Origin: Rapana venosa
Lineage: Eukaryota > Mollusca > Gastropoda > Neogastropoda > Muricidae
Assembly (NCBI GenBank): GCA_028751875.1
Contig: CM054140.1
Span: 50,948,566 to 51,012,565, forward strand
Reading direction: 5' to 3'
Length of the DNA: 64,000 nt
The position numbers were made by a program, and so were the translations under genes. The notes beneath the pieces are model-generated. The model worked only from the letters and a program-made list of their open reading frames with translations. It was not told the DNA's origin and searched no databases. Shown here in pieces: positions 49,166 to 60,149 of the stretch; positions within the stretch are counted from its first letter, which is position 1, and each line of letters starts with the position of its first letter.

Positions 49166-49314
49166 CTCACACACATATACACACGCACGCACGCGCACAT
49201 GCAAGAGATTCGCTAGAAGCTAACTTTGTTCTTAACTCCGAGGGCTGGCTTTGCAAACCCATCGTTTATGATTATCTATGATCCTTTTGAAATACACTTT
49301 CTTCTTTACAAGTC
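49166..49314. other. Short non-repetitive spacer
   Basis: CACACA and GCACGCACGC at 49168-49200, then about 110 bases of ordinary sequence with no recognised feature. Confidence 0.5.
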
Positions 49315-49814
49315 TGTCTGTCTCTCTGTCTCTGTCTCTCCCCTGTGTGCTCTCTCCCCTCCCCTTCTCTCTCCCCTCTCTCTCTTCTCTTCTCCCTCCT
49401 CTCTCTCCTCTCTTCTCTGCCCACTCGTGGCATTGAAATTTTCTCGCCAACCATGTATTATCTAAGCGGAGATACATTAAATTTTTGATTTTGAGTTTCT
49501 CTCTTGTTTTGTCTTGACTGTCTTGTGTCTCTGTTCTGTCTGTCTTCTGTTTACTTCTGTCTGTCTCTCTGTCACTCTCTCTCTGTGTATCTATCTCTTC
49601 TCTGTCTCTCTCTCTCCCTTCCTTCCTCTCTTCTCTGTCTTGTTTTTTGCGTCTTGTCTTTTTCTGTCTGCTTCTGTCTCTCTCTCTCTCTCTCTCTTTT
49701 TCTCTCCTCTGTCTCTTTTTTTTTCTCTGTTCTCTCTTCTGTCTTCTGTCTCCCTCTTCTCTGTCCTGTCTTTTTCTGTCTGTCTGTCTGTCTGTCTGTC
49801 TTCTGTTTTCTCCC

Positions 49815-49845
<31 letters not shown>

Positions 49846-49875
49846 TTCCTCCTTTCCCCCTCTCTCTCGTCTCAA
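49315..49875. repeat. CT/TCTG polypyrimidine arrays
   Basis: 49315-49420 and 49505-49870 are CT, CCT and TCTG tracts, separated by about 85 bases of ordinary sequence. Confidence 0.9.
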
Positions 49876-50340
49876 TTTCTTAGATTTCCCATCACTTAGT
49901 TTCCTTTCTTTTGAAATCGACACCCCGGTTGTCTAAACATTTGTCAATAACAAAGGGGATTTTGTCTCTCAAATAGGACATCTGACACATCATAATCCCC
50001 CCTCCCACCCCACCCCCCTCTTTCTCCCTCCCCCCTCCCCTGCTTACTATTGTCTTTGTCCCCCTCTTGCATCAGTAAACTCCTCCCCCCCTCCCCCCCC
50101 AGATCAATCCCCATCCCCCACCACCATCCCTTCCCCCCAGCCATACCTCCTCTTCTCTATCCCATCTCCACTTTACTGTTTCATGAACGGGTGTGTAGAT
50201 GGTACCAACAGTGTGTATTAGGGGAGAAAAAAGAAAGACAGAATCTTCCTGGACGAAAGGTTTGAAAGTTTTATTTTCTTGACTGCATAATTATGTGTTA
50301 ATTTGGTTTTCCCTATCAGAGCGGTTTTCTTTCTAATGGA
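49876..50340. other. C-rich then ordinary sequence, no gene recognised
   Basis: CCCT/CCCC-rich at 49996-50150; nothing else recognised. Confidence 0.45.
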
Positions 50341-50490
50341 TTTTTTTTTGCCAGGGACAACTCTCTCGTTGCCGGGATTCTTTTACGCGCGCGTTTGCGC
50401 ACTACTGGCCCTGGGTTTCATTGTCTCATCTGAAAGACTAGCACGCAGATCACCGCTCGAGGTGTTGGGATGGGGGGTGGGGGGGAGAAG
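50341..50490 (-). mobile_element. SINE-B fragment
   Basis: GCCAGGGACAACTCTCTCGT, TGCCGGGATTCTTTTACGCG, GGCCCTGGGTTTCATTGTCT and CATCTGAAAGACTA are the reverse complement of the SINE-B body at 63780-63900. Head and tail are missing. Confidence 0.75.
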
Positions 50491-50602
50491 TTTAACATTT
50501 TGTCTGAAGAGTATTAGAGGGAGCTTTTGTGTGTTAGGAAAAGAAGAAGAAAAAGTTTACGAGAGTGGCTTTGACAATTTATGGGATCTGTATTGGGAGT
50601 AC
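50491..50602. other. Spacer between SINE-B and SINE-C fragments
   Basis: About 110 bases including a G run at 50470-50485 on its left; nothing recognised. Confidence 0.4.
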
Positions 50603-50900
50603 GGGGAAGGGATAGCTCATGGTCGGAGCACTCGTTTTTTCCCCAACCAATGTTAAGCGCGTCGAGCGTGGTTACCACTTGGAGGGGTGCCCGTTTGCGC
50701 GCCTTGGTTTCAGTACAGTTCCCCAGTTCACCCAACTGTAAAGGGGTTACCTGCCCTCTTTAGGGTCGGGGAAGGTAAAGCAGCGGGGGGGAAAAGAGAT
50801 GGGCGCCGCCTCAATATGCTGGACCTGGAGAAGCTGAGGTCTGTGATGCCTCCTCCTACGACCACATGGGTTTTATGGACACCTTTACTTTACTATTATT
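50603..50900 (+). mobile_element. SINE-C (tRNA-5S type head), copy 1
   Basis: The head AGGGATAGCTCATGGTCGGA followed by GCACTCG is tRNA-like. It is followed by TGTTAAGCGCGTCGAGCG and TGGTTACCACTTGGAGGGGT, which match the internal control region of 5S rRNA (TTAAGC, GTCGGGCG, TGGTTA--ACTTGGATGGG). The body contains CAGTACAGTTCCCCAGTTCA, CTGCCCTCTTTAGGGTCGGG, GATGGGCGCCGCCTCAATAT and CTACGACCACATGG. Such heads supply RNA polymerase III promoters. There is no coding content. Confidence 0.8.
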
Positions 50901-52140
50901 GGGGCACAGAAGTTGGTCATCAGTGATCGGTACCTAGGTTTTTTATATTCATGCACTTTTTCTACTCGTGCCCTTCATGTAAGGATCCGGTACCAGTTCT
51001 TGGTTCTTGCGAAAAAATCAATTTTCCATTCCCTTATTCTTTTTTACATTTAACTTTAGATAGTTCATTTAACACCAAAAGGAGCGGGGGCTGGAGCATA
51101 ATAAGTTTTTGGATTTGGTTGGAACCTCGTTCAGAGAGTTATCTTGAAAGGCTGGTAGGGAAATTTTTTTAGCCCTGACATTAGTACAAAATATGAATAG
51201 CTGAATTTTGTCGCCGCATTAACACTGTATATTTTTGTGTAAAATTTTGATCGAAAGTATTTAAATTCAGTCTGAATCAGGGAGAAATTTTTTCAAGTAT
51301 AAGATCTTTGAAAGCCATATGATTTCAAAGAATTTTTCAATATCCAGAAGTGAACAATTGTGCTGGGATAGCCAGCCTCTTCCTGTTTCTTTTTTTGTGT
51401 GTATGTGTGTGTGTGATGTGTTGTGTGTGGGGCACCGCACGCACGCACGCGCCTTTTGTGTTTGCTAATCGTGCGCACCCACGCGTATGGGCGGATTACG
51501 TTTTGCTATTTCCCCATTATGGAATTGACGTTTTCTCTCCCCAAGAAATCCTCCATACCTGTGAAGCCTTCCCTATCCGTCAAACACACCCGCTGCCAAT
51601 ATTTTGTTTTCCGAATGTTGTATAGCTAGCTGCACAACCCGCACGAGGGGCTGGCGAAGCCTAGAGTGCATGCTTGGCATTTTAGTGATTCCATGACATA
51701 GTGTAGCGTAGACACCATTGCCTTTCTGTAACACGGGTAATTCGACATGTAGGATTTAACCAAGGAACGTAAAAAAAAACCCCAACCCACACCAAAATTC
51801 CAACAACAAGAACAACAAAGAAGAAGCGAGCAAACCAGCAAAACAACAACAAAAAAGAACCTCTCTTATCCACCCCCCTCCCCTCTCTACTTACAGCTTC
51901 CATTTAAAACTCTAGTAGTACATTACACGTAAGTTGACGCAAGAGATTTTTTCCCCTACAAATCCTCCTTAAATCCGCTACTAGTCATTTCCCCCGATTC
52001 AATCGATTGCAAAGACCCGAAACTTTAAGGCCAAAAAGATTAAAAGAGAAAACCATACCACTGACCTTCTCAATTCAGATTTTGTAGGCGGGAACCGGCT
52101 GGGAAATGACATAAAAAAACTTCTTCGGCCATTTTATTTC
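50901..52140. other. No gene recognised
   Basis: About 1.2 kb of mostly ordinary-complexity sequence with a GCACGCACGC patch at 51436-51450 and an AACAACAA-rich patch at 51795-51855. No coding region or repeat family was identified. Confidence 0.45.
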
Positions 52141-52182
52141 TCTTTTTTTTTTTTTTGGGGGGGGGGGGGGGGGGTTGTGGTA
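52141..52182. repeat. T run followed by G run
   Basis: T of about 14 then G of about 18 just upstream of SINE-C copy 2. Confidence 0.8.
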
Positions 52183-52480
52183 AGACAGGGGAGGGATAGC
52201 CCCGTGGTTGGAACACTCGCTTTCCCCCAGCCATTAAGCGGTCGAGCGTGGTTACCAGTTTTGGGTGGGTGACCGTTAACGCGCCTTGGCTTCAGTACAG
52301 TTCCCCCAGTTCACCCAGCTGTAAAATGGTACCTGCCCCTTTAGGGTCAGAGGGAAGGTAAAACAGCGAGGGAGAGGAGATGGGCGCCGCCCTTAATATG
52401 CTGGCCCCCTTTAGAAGTTGAGGGCTCTGACGGCTCGCTCCCCTACGATTTTTATAGGTTTCCCTTTACCTTTCTTTAGT
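52183..52480 (+). mobile_element. SINE-C (tRNA-5S type head), copy 2
   Basis: The head GGGATAGCCCCGTGGTTGGA then ACACTCGC fits a polymerase III A box (TAGCCCCGTGG). Then come CATTAAGCGGTCGAGCGTGG and TTACCAGTTTTGGGTGGGTG followed by ACCG, which parallel the 5S rRNA segment from TTAAGC to GGGTGACCG. The body matches copies 1 and 3: AGTACAGTTCCCCCAGTTCA, CAGCGAGGGAGAGGAGATGG and GCGCCGCCCTTAATATGCTG. The 3' end reads TTTCCCTTTACCTTTCTTTA. Confidence 0.85.
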
Positions 52481-52680
52481 GGTAGGAATGAACCAAGCCC
52501 AAAACCCCCCAGGGCCCTCCACTGATATGGAAGGGGGCTGAGGTGAGGCCTCCCAAGGGAATGAACGGCAACCTGCTCCGATTATTCCAAGATGAATCAG
52601 TCTTGACACTGCATGGGGCTAGCGTGTGCACATCACTCTAAAAATACATGGGGTTTAAAACATTATCTGGGAGGGAAGGG
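52481..52680. other. Unassigned sequence
   Basis: About 200 bases following SINE-C copy 2; no family recognised. Confidence 0.4.
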
Positions 52681-52992
52681 AGAGAGAAATAAAGAGAGAG
52701 AGAGACAGGGGGGAAATGAAGAGAAGAGAAGAGGAGACAGAAGAGAGACAGAGGAGAGAGACAGAAATGACAGTCAGATACAGAGACAAGAGAAGAGAAG
52801 AGAGAAAAGGCAGACAGACAGACAGATAGACAGACAGAGAGAGACAGAGAGAAAAAGACAAAAGGGAGAAGGAAACAGAAAGAGAGAGAGAGGAACAAAA
52901 AGCAAATAGATTTCAGAGAGAGGCAGAGACAAGACAGACAGAAAGACAGAAAAAAGACAAGACAGGCAGACAGACACACAGACAGACAGAAA
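52681..52992. repeat. GA/GACA microsatellite
   Basis: GA, AGAC and CAGA tracts with mild interruptions. The L/S/C-rich minus-strand reading frame over it is not a gene. Confidence 0.9.
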
Positions 52993-53389
52993 AAAAAATA
53001 GACAAAGGTTTGCACAGACATACAGACAGGACAAAGAGGGTACATTTTCCCCATAAAATACCGCCCTCCCCCACACACCACCCACACACATACATGCCCT
53101 ACCACATACTCTGGTAATTTTTCACCCAGAAAAGCTGACAGATGATTCCACATAACAGACACTCCCCAGACTGATGAAAAACGGCAGACTAAGCAGTCCC
53201 TTGATGCTACCTGTCTGACAGGCCCAGGGTTCCACCCCACACCGCAACCCAAATACATACACCCCTTCGACGAGATTTTTCCCCCTGGTGTAAAGGCGCC
53301 AAAGGCTGAAAAACGTTCTTCCTGCACAACACAGATGATCGTGTCTGGCTTGTCGAACGAACTGCAACAGTTAAGGAAATAAGGCTGTA
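52993..53389. other. Unassigned sequence, possibly another repeat
   Basis: 53100-53380 looks like complex sequence. GGCCCAGGGTTCCACCCCAC at 53220-53239, read on the minus strand, faintly resembles a tRNA B-box region. No second copy was seen in the window, so no element is called. Confidence 0.3.
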
Positions 53390-53390
53390 A

Positions 53391-53422
<32 letters not shown>

Positions 53423-54830
53423 TTAATAGTAATAATAATAATAATAATAAATGGAACTTATATAGCGCATATCTTGCAAAGACAAATCAAAGCGCATGCT
53501 TTCAACCTAATCTTACAGTCACACAACCAATGACAAATAAACAATTTTTTAAACAATATTACAACATGGTACGCTGAAGACCAAAATCTATGAATAAAAT
53601 TGCAATAGTCAATGTTTTTTTAAAAAAAAACAAACAAACAAACAAACAAAAAACAACAACAAAAACCCCAAACACACACACACATCACACAGGTCATATA
53701 CTTTAGCAGGGGTGATAGGACATGGGTTAATGAAGGGTGGTATAGTTTCTGATATTGAAAAGGAGGGGAAATCTTAGGTTTGAAATAAATATGTCTTGAG
53801 GCTGGATTTAAAAGTGTCATAGCTAGGCTTCTGGCGAAAAGAGAGAGGGACTCATTCCGGGAGATGGACCGAAATAGAGAAAGGAGGCGGCCAATGGTAG
53901 TTTGGGTTTGAATCAAGGTATTCCCGTAGCACAGTTTTTGCAGCAGAGCGGGGGGAACGTGAAGGAATGTACAGGTAAGACTTCACAGAAGTAGGAGTAC
54001 AGTTTTGTGAGACATTTGTAACAGAGGGTCGGATTTTGTATCTACTCTCTGTGGCACAGGCAGCCAGGGGAGGGAAACGCAAAAGGGGGGTAATGTGCTT
54101 GAATTTTTCTTTCTGAGAACTAGTCGAGCTGCGGGGGTTTTGTTTTACGTTGAAGGGAGTGGAAGAGATCTGGCAGACAGACAAAAGAGAATTGCTTTGT
54201 CAAGACGTGAAAGAATGGGGAAGTGACAATTTTGGCTTTTGCATTCGTGGACAGGTACTTTCGTTTTGCATTTTAATACGCCGAAACTGATAGTACCCGA
54301 TTGAAGGTCTGGGGATAAATTTTGCATAAGAGGGTTGTCGATAACAACACCTAGATACTTCACAGCATGGATAGAGGACTGATGCATTGCCGGTTCTATT
54401 GAAGCTGTTGTAATGGAAGAGAGTTTGTTTGGTCCCTACGAGCATGGCTTCGGTTTTATCTGCATTTAGCTGTAATTTGTTCTGTGTCATCCAGTTTTAA
54501 ATGTCTTCAAAGCAGTGGGCCATATTTGCCAGGAGAGAAGGCAATTTTCAGGAGTAACATGCTTTGAATCTGAGAGTCATCTGCGTAAAAATGATGGTTG
54601 ATTTGATGACTTTTTTATTATATGTGACAGTGGGGCAGTATAAAGAGTGAACAGAACAAGGCCTAGAACTGATCCTGTGGGACCCGCATTCCAGTTTGGC
54701 AGGTATTGATTGATTCTTGTTTATTTGCAACTGTCTAAAAATCGGTCAGTAAGGTATGCTTTAAATCGGGTGAGGGCTGTGCCAGTAAAAACCCGAACGT
54801 TTTTGAAGACGGGAGGAAGAATTGAACAGA
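53390..54830 (-). mobile_element. L2/CR1-like LINE, 5'-truncated (copy 2)
   Basis: Same family and orientation as 1129-2455. On the minus strand: YADDSQ-type residues at 54576-54587, then [17 protein letters not shown] near 54430-54485, VKYLGVVIDN near 54330-54360, and PILSRLDKAILFCL around 54190-54225. AARLVLRK-like residues near 54100-54130 and PWLPVPQRVDTK near 54030-54065 in a shifted frame are followed by the C-terminal SLTCTFLHVPPALLQK region. The 3' end on the + strand is AATAATAATAATGGAACTTA then TATAGCGC at 53440-53470, identical in layout to copy 1. Frameshifts occur several times. The extra downstream part shows more of the C-terminus than copy 1. Confidence 0.85.
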
Positions 54831-55504
54831 TTTCTCTCACTGACGGGAAAAAAGTGCAAGGCTGGTATTTCTTAGAGATTAAAATCCACAAAAAAATTGT
54901 TTTTACTGTATGATCTTTTATGGGGGGAAAATAAAATGTAGCTGCAGGCGTTTCTTAAGAAAGTAGAATTTGAACTGGAGGAGCAGAAGTGCAGCTGAAG
55001 TCACATAATCTGGACAAGCAGAATTAGGAGCAGCTTTCTTTGGTCACACTTAAACATTAGCTTGTGGATCGTGTGGTATCCTATAAGAGTGAGTGTTGGT
55101 GGGGAAAATCTTTTAGTGACCTTCAACAGATTTTTTTGTTAAGTAAGTAAAAATGAAACTGCGTACTTGTTTTGGGGTGTTCAGGACATAGAGCAATACC
55201 GGGTAGTCATGAAAGTTGGAATGATCATAAAAATTAATGAGGATTGCTTAATGGTTCCTACAGTGTTGGCCCCAAGCAAGCATAATATTGTGGTTAGGAA
55301 GCTAGCAGACTCAAAGGAATAAAGGGGTACAGTGTTTGCGGGAAATGTTTTTCTTTTTAAAAATTCAACCCTGCCAAATTGTGTGCAAAATCACTCGAGT
55401 TTTGAGTCAAAAGGGTAGTCTTTCACTTTTTTGTTTTGTGTAAGATGCCTTAGTGCGTGCAGTATGAATACAAGAGTAATTTAGGAAAACAGAAGGAAAA
55501 GTCC
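54831..55504. other. No gene recognised
   Basis: About 670 bases of ordinary-complexity sequence between the L2-like LINE and SINE-A. Nothing recognised. Confidence 0.45.
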
Positions 55505-55868
55505 CAAAAAGCTATTTATTTATTTATCTATTTTTTATACGAGGATAATGGAAAAAGCACTTATGTGCTTTTTTACACCCGTCCCCGTGTGTATGCGGTT
55601 TTGTAAATCTGTCATCTGTTCCCACCGGCACACAATGGCCTACTCTTACGAAAAGCGGAACAGGGATTTAACGTGGCTAAAGATGTCTGCGTGCGTTCCC
55701 CAAAACGGGGCCTCGGTTTATAGTCTCATCCGAAGGACTTTTGGGGGAGAGTGGAGTCTGCACTGATGTTAACTCCAGGGGAAAATATCCCCTTGAACGG
55801 GAATCGAACCCGGGTTGTCAGATTGCCAGCGCAATGTTCTAACCACTAGGCTATCCCGTCCCCCTGCG
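55505..55868 (-). mobile_element. SINE-A, full-length reference copy
   Basis: Read on the minus strand, the 5' head has an A box (TAGCCTAGTGG) and a perfect B box (GGTTCGATTCC, at about 55801-55813 on the + strand as GGAATCGAACC), so it is tRNA-derived. Next is a TTTTCCCCTGGAGTTAACAT segment, then the central module CCTTCGGATGAGACTATAAA, CCGAGGCCCCG and CGCACGCAGACATC. CCGCTTTTCGTAAGAGTAGG, CCATTGTGTGCCGGTGGGAA and the 3' segment AAAAAAGCACATAAGTGCTT follow, then TTTCCATTATCCTCG and an AAATAAATA tail. At about 360 bases with no coding content, it depends on a LINE partner for movement. Confidence 0.9.
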
Positions 55869-56050
55869 ATGTGTACCCTTTCTTTTCCCTTAATAGCCAC
55901 GCCTACTCTTGCCTCCTGGTCTCGATCCCTAGGATCCGCTGTCAATGGTTTAACATCCGTACCCATTCCGCTTCTCCGAAAGCCCTTCGGATGAGACTGT
56001 AAACATAGCGTTCCCTATACAAACGCGTGCAGAACATCTTGTGTAAAAAA
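55869..56050 (+). mobile_element. SINE-A-like central fragment, opposite orientation
   Basis: CCGCTTCTCCGAAAGCCCTT at about 55969-55988, then CGGATGAGACTGTAAACATA and GCGTGCAGAACATCTTGTG, reproduce pieces of the SINE-A central module in + orientation. It is wedged between a minus-strand SINE-A and a minus-strand SINE-C. Confidence 0.55.
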
Positions 56051-56330
56051 AAAAGGTAAAGGAGTCTCATAACCTATAAGGTCGTAGGGGAGCGAGGCGT
56101 CAGAGACCTCACTTCTCTAGGGCCAGCATATTGAGGGCGGCGCCCATCTCCTCTCCCTCGCTGCTTTACCTTCCCTAACCCTAAAGAGGGCAGGTACCCA
56201 TTTACAGCTGGGTGAACTGGGGGAACTGTACTGAAGCCAAGGCGCGCAAAGGGTCACCATCCCAAAGGTAACACGCCGACGCTGCTTAACTTGGCTGGGG
56301 GAAAGAGTGCTCGAACCCTACCCCGTCCCC
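56051..56330 (-). mobile_element. SINE-C (tRNA-5S type head), copy 3
   Basis: On the minus strand: GGGGTAGGGTTCGAGCACTC, then CCAAGTTAAGCAGCGTCGGC and GTGTTACCTTTGGGATGGTG, then ACCC. This is the best match in the window to the 5S rRNA stretch AGTTAAGCAGCGTCGGGCG ... TTGGATGGGTGACC. The body then reads CGCGCCTTGGCTTCAGTACA, GGTACCTGCCCTC and GGCGCCGCCCTCAATATGCT. The 3' end is GGTTATGAGACTCCTTTACC followed by a T run, a polymerase III terminator-like end. Confidence 0.85.
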
Positions 56331-57060
56331 CCACAAAATCCACGGAAAAAGTACGCCATTGCATGCTTATGGGGGGAAAAACTAAAAAGGAAAAAAAAAA
56401 AAAAGAAAACCAAATTCATGCATACCGATGTATGAAGGAAGGGGGGATGGGTCGAGGCTCCTTAAAAAAAACTGGGGTTTTTCCTCCTCCCCTTCCTTTC
56501 CCCGAACAAAAAATCGGAAGTAAAAGGCCTTCGAGGACAAACCGAGCCCCCGGGGGCCACCCCTTTTTACCCGTTAACCTTTCCCCTTTTCGTAGCCCTT
56601 GGCTGTTGGTGGGGGAGGGGGAAAACATTACAAAACCTTTGGGGTAGAGAATTTTTTGATTCCAACCCCATTAAAAATAATTAAAATGAATTTTTTAGTT
56701 TTCCAAGTAATCCCCTTATAGGGAAACCAAAAGCACTTACAAATTGGAAGGAAGACTAATTTCCCGGGAAAAGAAACCACCCAAAAAACCCCTAACCAAC
56801 CAACCCAAACCCCCCACACAAAAAACCCAAACACCTACAACAACCCAAAAAAAAAAAAAACCAACTTTAAAAAAGCGCCCTAAAAAAAAACAATCCCCAT
56901 TCCAAAGTAGGCGTCCCAAATTCCTCTGTGTTTTAGTGGCCCAAAAAATTTGGGGGGGGGTGTTGGGGGGGGGGGGGAGGGGGGGGGGGGGGGGGTTGGG
57001 GGGGGAAAAATTTTGGGGGTTTTGGGGTGTTGTAGGAATTTCGGGGTTTTGGTTTTTACC
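56331..57060. other. Homopolymer-inflated sequence, no gene recognised
   Basis: A, C, G and T runs dominate, with a strong G block at 56950-57007. Possible underlying repeats are not readable. Confidence 0.5.
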
Positions 57061-57277
57061 TCTTTTTTTGTCTTTTTTCCTTCTTTTTTCTTCTCTCTTC
57101 TCTTCTCTCTCTTTTTCTCTCTCTCTTCCCTCCTTTTTTCTCTCTCTCTCTCTCCTCTTCCTTTCCCCAAATCCTCTCTCTCTTTCCTCCTTTTTCTCCT
57201 TCTCTCTCTCCCCTCTCTCCTCCCTCCCTCTCTCTCTCTCCCCCCCTTTTCCTTTCCCCCCCTCCCTCTTCTCTCTC

Positions 57278-57314
<37 letters not shown>

Positions 57315-57360
57315 TCTCTCTCTTCCTCTCTCTCTTCCTCTCTTTCCCCCCTTCTTTGTT
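57061..57360. repeat. (CT)n/(TTC)n polypyrimidine tract
   Basis: CT, CCT and TTC runs over about 300 bases; S/L/F-rich frames here are spurious. Confidence 0.9.
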
Positions 57361-59384
57361 TTGTTTTTGAAAAAAGGGGGGCTTTTTTTTTTTTCTTTTT
57401 TTTTCTTCGTTTTGTAAACTTTTTTTTCTTTTTTTTTTTAATTTACAGAACCCTGATTCCCCTTTTCCTTCCTTTTTTTTCTTTTTTTTTTTCTTTTTTT
57501 TCTTGGGTTTTGGTGGGGGGGGGGGTTTTTGGGGGGGGGGGTTTTTTTTTTTTTTTTTTGGGTTTTTTTTTGTTTTGTAAAATTTTCCTAATTTGGTTTT
57601 TTTGTAATAATCTATGGGGTTGGTCAGGGTTTTTAAAATTTTGGGTGGAAATTAAAAGGGTGGGGTTTTTTTTTGGGGGATAATGCAATTTTATCGGTTG
57701 GTTATTTTTTCGGTTGGGTTTGATGGGTTATAAAAATAAAATGTTAAAAGGGGGTTTATTTGGGGGGGTTTTGAAAAAAGGTTTTTTCCTTGTCTTTAAA
57801 CCAAAGCCGTTTAAATTTATAATTTTTAATTAAAATCGGAAATTAAGTTTTAAAATTAAATAAACAACGGACAAGTAATATTTTTTAATCAAATAAAAAA
57901 GCAAACCCCCTTCACAAAAATAAAGGTTGAATAGAAAAAGGGGGGGGTTTTATTAGAAGAAATTTAATAAAAGAAATTAAGGTTTAAATAAATGTGCCAG
58001 CCATTAAAGCTTAATTCTTTTCCAAAAAGGGGGGGGGTCTTCCAATCAAAAAAAAACAAAAAACGCCAAAGGCAAAATTTAATTAACAAACACATTCAAC
58101 AATAAAAAATAACAAAACCGGAAGAACGATGGGGGAAAAAAGGAGGGGGGGAGGAATTTGGAAAAGAGGAGGTTTGTGGTGGGGTTGTTTACAAAAAAGA
58201 AAAAAAAATGCAAAGGTTTATTTAATGTTTTGGTTTAACCATCTTCTAAGGGAGGTTGCTTCAAACCCTAAAACCCTTTGGGGGGGGTTTCCCCCTGGAA
58301 AGTCCCTTTTTCTCCAAAAGCCCCTTGTAAAACCCTCCCAACACACTTTTTAAAATAGGAGCCCCCCCAAATTAGCAGTTTTTTTTTTTATTTTTTTTTG
58401 TCTTTGTGTTTTTTTCTGGTTTTTGGGCCATGCCATACCCCCGGGTTTTTATCCTTATTTTTGGTTTTGGAAATTTTTGAACAACCCTTCGGTGTTTTTT
58501 TTTTACAAATTCGGCATAAAATTTCCCAAATATAAATTTCCTTTTTTTTTTATTATTTTTAAAATTATTTTAATTATCCTTTAAAATGGCAAAATCACCC
58601 AACCTTTTCAATGAACAATCTTAAATTCCACCCTTTTTAGCCTGGGAAAATGAAAAATTTTGTGGGGGTTTGGGAAAACGGAAAAACTCCCCTTTAAAAA
58701 AGGTATATTGGGTTTTTGAATATTTTTTTTAAAAATTTTTTTTTTTTTAAAACGCCAATTTTCCAAATTTTTTTAAATAAATTTAAATTTTTTTTTAAAT
58801 TGGTTTTAAAAAAATTTTCCCCAAACCCAAAAAAATAAAAGTAAAAAAAGGGTTGGGTTTTTTTTTGAAAATTTTTCCCCTTTTGGGGATTCCCGGGAAA
58901 AAAAATTTGCGCAATTTTCCCATTAAAATTAAAAAGGGGGAAAACCCCCAAAAAATTTTTGAAAAATTTTTTGAACGGGTTTTAAAAGGGTTAAAAATTT
59001 TTTTTTGGGGAAGGTTTTAAATGGGGGGTTTTGGATTGCAAGGTTTGTTGTAATACCCCAATAAGCGTTTTTACGTTTTTTAAAAAAAAAAAAGGGGGGG
59101 AAAAAAGGGGGGGGTTTTTTTTGGGGGGGGTTAAAAATTTTTTTTTTGGGGGGGGGGGGGGTTTGGGGGGGGGGGGGGGGGTTTGGGGGTTTGGGAAAAA
59201 GCGTTGGGTGGGTTTTTTGGGGGGGCCGTTTTTTGGGGGAAAAAAGTTTTAAATTTTTTCTTTTTTGGGGGGTTTTGTTGTTGTGTGTGTTGGGTGGGGC
59301 TTGTGTGCTGCATCGTGCATACGTGCCGCGCTATGGTTTAAATTGTTGTTCATTATGTTTAGAGAGTTGAATCCTGTAAGATTG
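57361..59384. other. Homopolymer-inflated A/T/G sequence, no gene recognised
   Basis: About 2 kb of runs of T, A, G and C of 3-20 bases. G blocks are at 59090-59190. Complexity returns only near 59285. I cannot support any feature here. Confidence 0.5.
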
Positions 59385-59462
59385 AGTGACAGCGCTTCGA
59401 TTTGTTTGTTTTTTTTACAAGATTCAGCGCTATATAAATTCCATATATTATTATTATTATTA

Positions 59463-59496
<34 letters not shown>

Positions 59497-59505
59497 ATGC
59501 GCGAT
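59385..59505 (+). mobile_element. L2-type LINE 3' end
   Basis: AGTGACAGCGCTTCG, then GATTCAGCGCTATATAAATT, CCATATATTATT and an ATT repeat of about 45 bases. This is the GCGCTATATAA-TTCC(ATT)n terminus also seen, reversed, at 1129-1170 and 53395-53470. Only the 3' end is present. Confidence 0.7.
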
Positions 59506-59870
59506 GTCTTTAACTGGCTTCTTGTCGCTAACTGGACTAAGACGTACAACTGCACGAACCTGGTCAGAGAGTAACTGGAAGATACTTGTAAAATTCCGAG
59601 CACATTGCTTTAGATCCACACGGACGAAAACATGACCAAAAGTAACTGTGACGAAAAGATAGAGTAAAAGACGCAGTCAAGATTGCGAAATTCACGCGAA
59701 CTAGATTAAAAAAAAAGAAGATAGAATCACTGAGCGTGTTTTTGAAGACGATATCATCTTGGAGACGATATTATCTAGAAGATGATAATATATGTATTCT
59801 GTCCGTAAGTCGTTATACGAATGGTGTCTTCTGAGCACAATGTCAGCTTTAAGCTTGTTGTTGGTATATA
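59506..59870. other. Unassigned sequence
   Basis: About 360 bases of normal complexity with short minus-strand frames (for example QVRAVVRLSPVSDKKPVKD within 59500-59560). No family recognised and too short to call. Confidence 0.35.
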
Positions 59871-59925
59871 TTGTCCGAATTTCACGCAGAGAAATCAACC
59901 GTAACTTAAAGTGGTAGAAAATAAT
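59871..59925 (+). mobile_element. Possible SINE 3' end fragment
   Basis: CCGAATTTCACGCAGAGAAA then TCAACCGT resembles the distal part that I recall following GGAGAGCAGCC in molluscan SINEs like SINE-B. SINE-B itself is cut by the window end, so this cannot be checked internally. Confidence 0.4.
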
Positions 59926-60149
59926 TTTAAAAAGTAAAATAAAAAAGTGTATGTGTCCTTATATACATTCGGTTTTTTTAAATTTATTTTTGTCCCTCGG
60001 TTTGAGCGCCTAGGTTCCTCACGGGCAATATTTCTAGGCGACCCGAATTTGGCCCACCATTAAGGTAGCCGCATTCCGACTTCGGGGATGATGTATAAAA
60101 CAAACACGACATCAGTGTGCATGCAGAATTTTTGAAAAATATTTGTTGA
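59926..60149. other. Unassigned sequence
   Basis: Ordinary complexity; nothing recognised. Confidence 0.4.

Noticed and set aside
52215..52290. A 5S rRNA gene fragment
   Set aside because: Only the internal control part is similar, it is fused to a tRNA-like 5' part and the same fusion recurs three times with a common body; it is a SINE.
53100..53380. Another SINE on the minus strand
   Set aside because: Only a weak B-box-like GGTGGAACCCTGGGCC and no second copy in the window.
55795..55868. A tRNA gene on the minus strand
   Set aside because: A and B boxes are good, but the sequence continues into a repeated SINE body and recurs at 60400 and 63640; it is a SINE head.
59359..59619. A minus-strand frame with LKQCARNFTSIFQLLSDQV and RLSPVSDKKPVKD
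   Set aside because: Looks somewhat protein-like but is short, runs into an ATT repeat and has no clear splice sites or family match that I can name.
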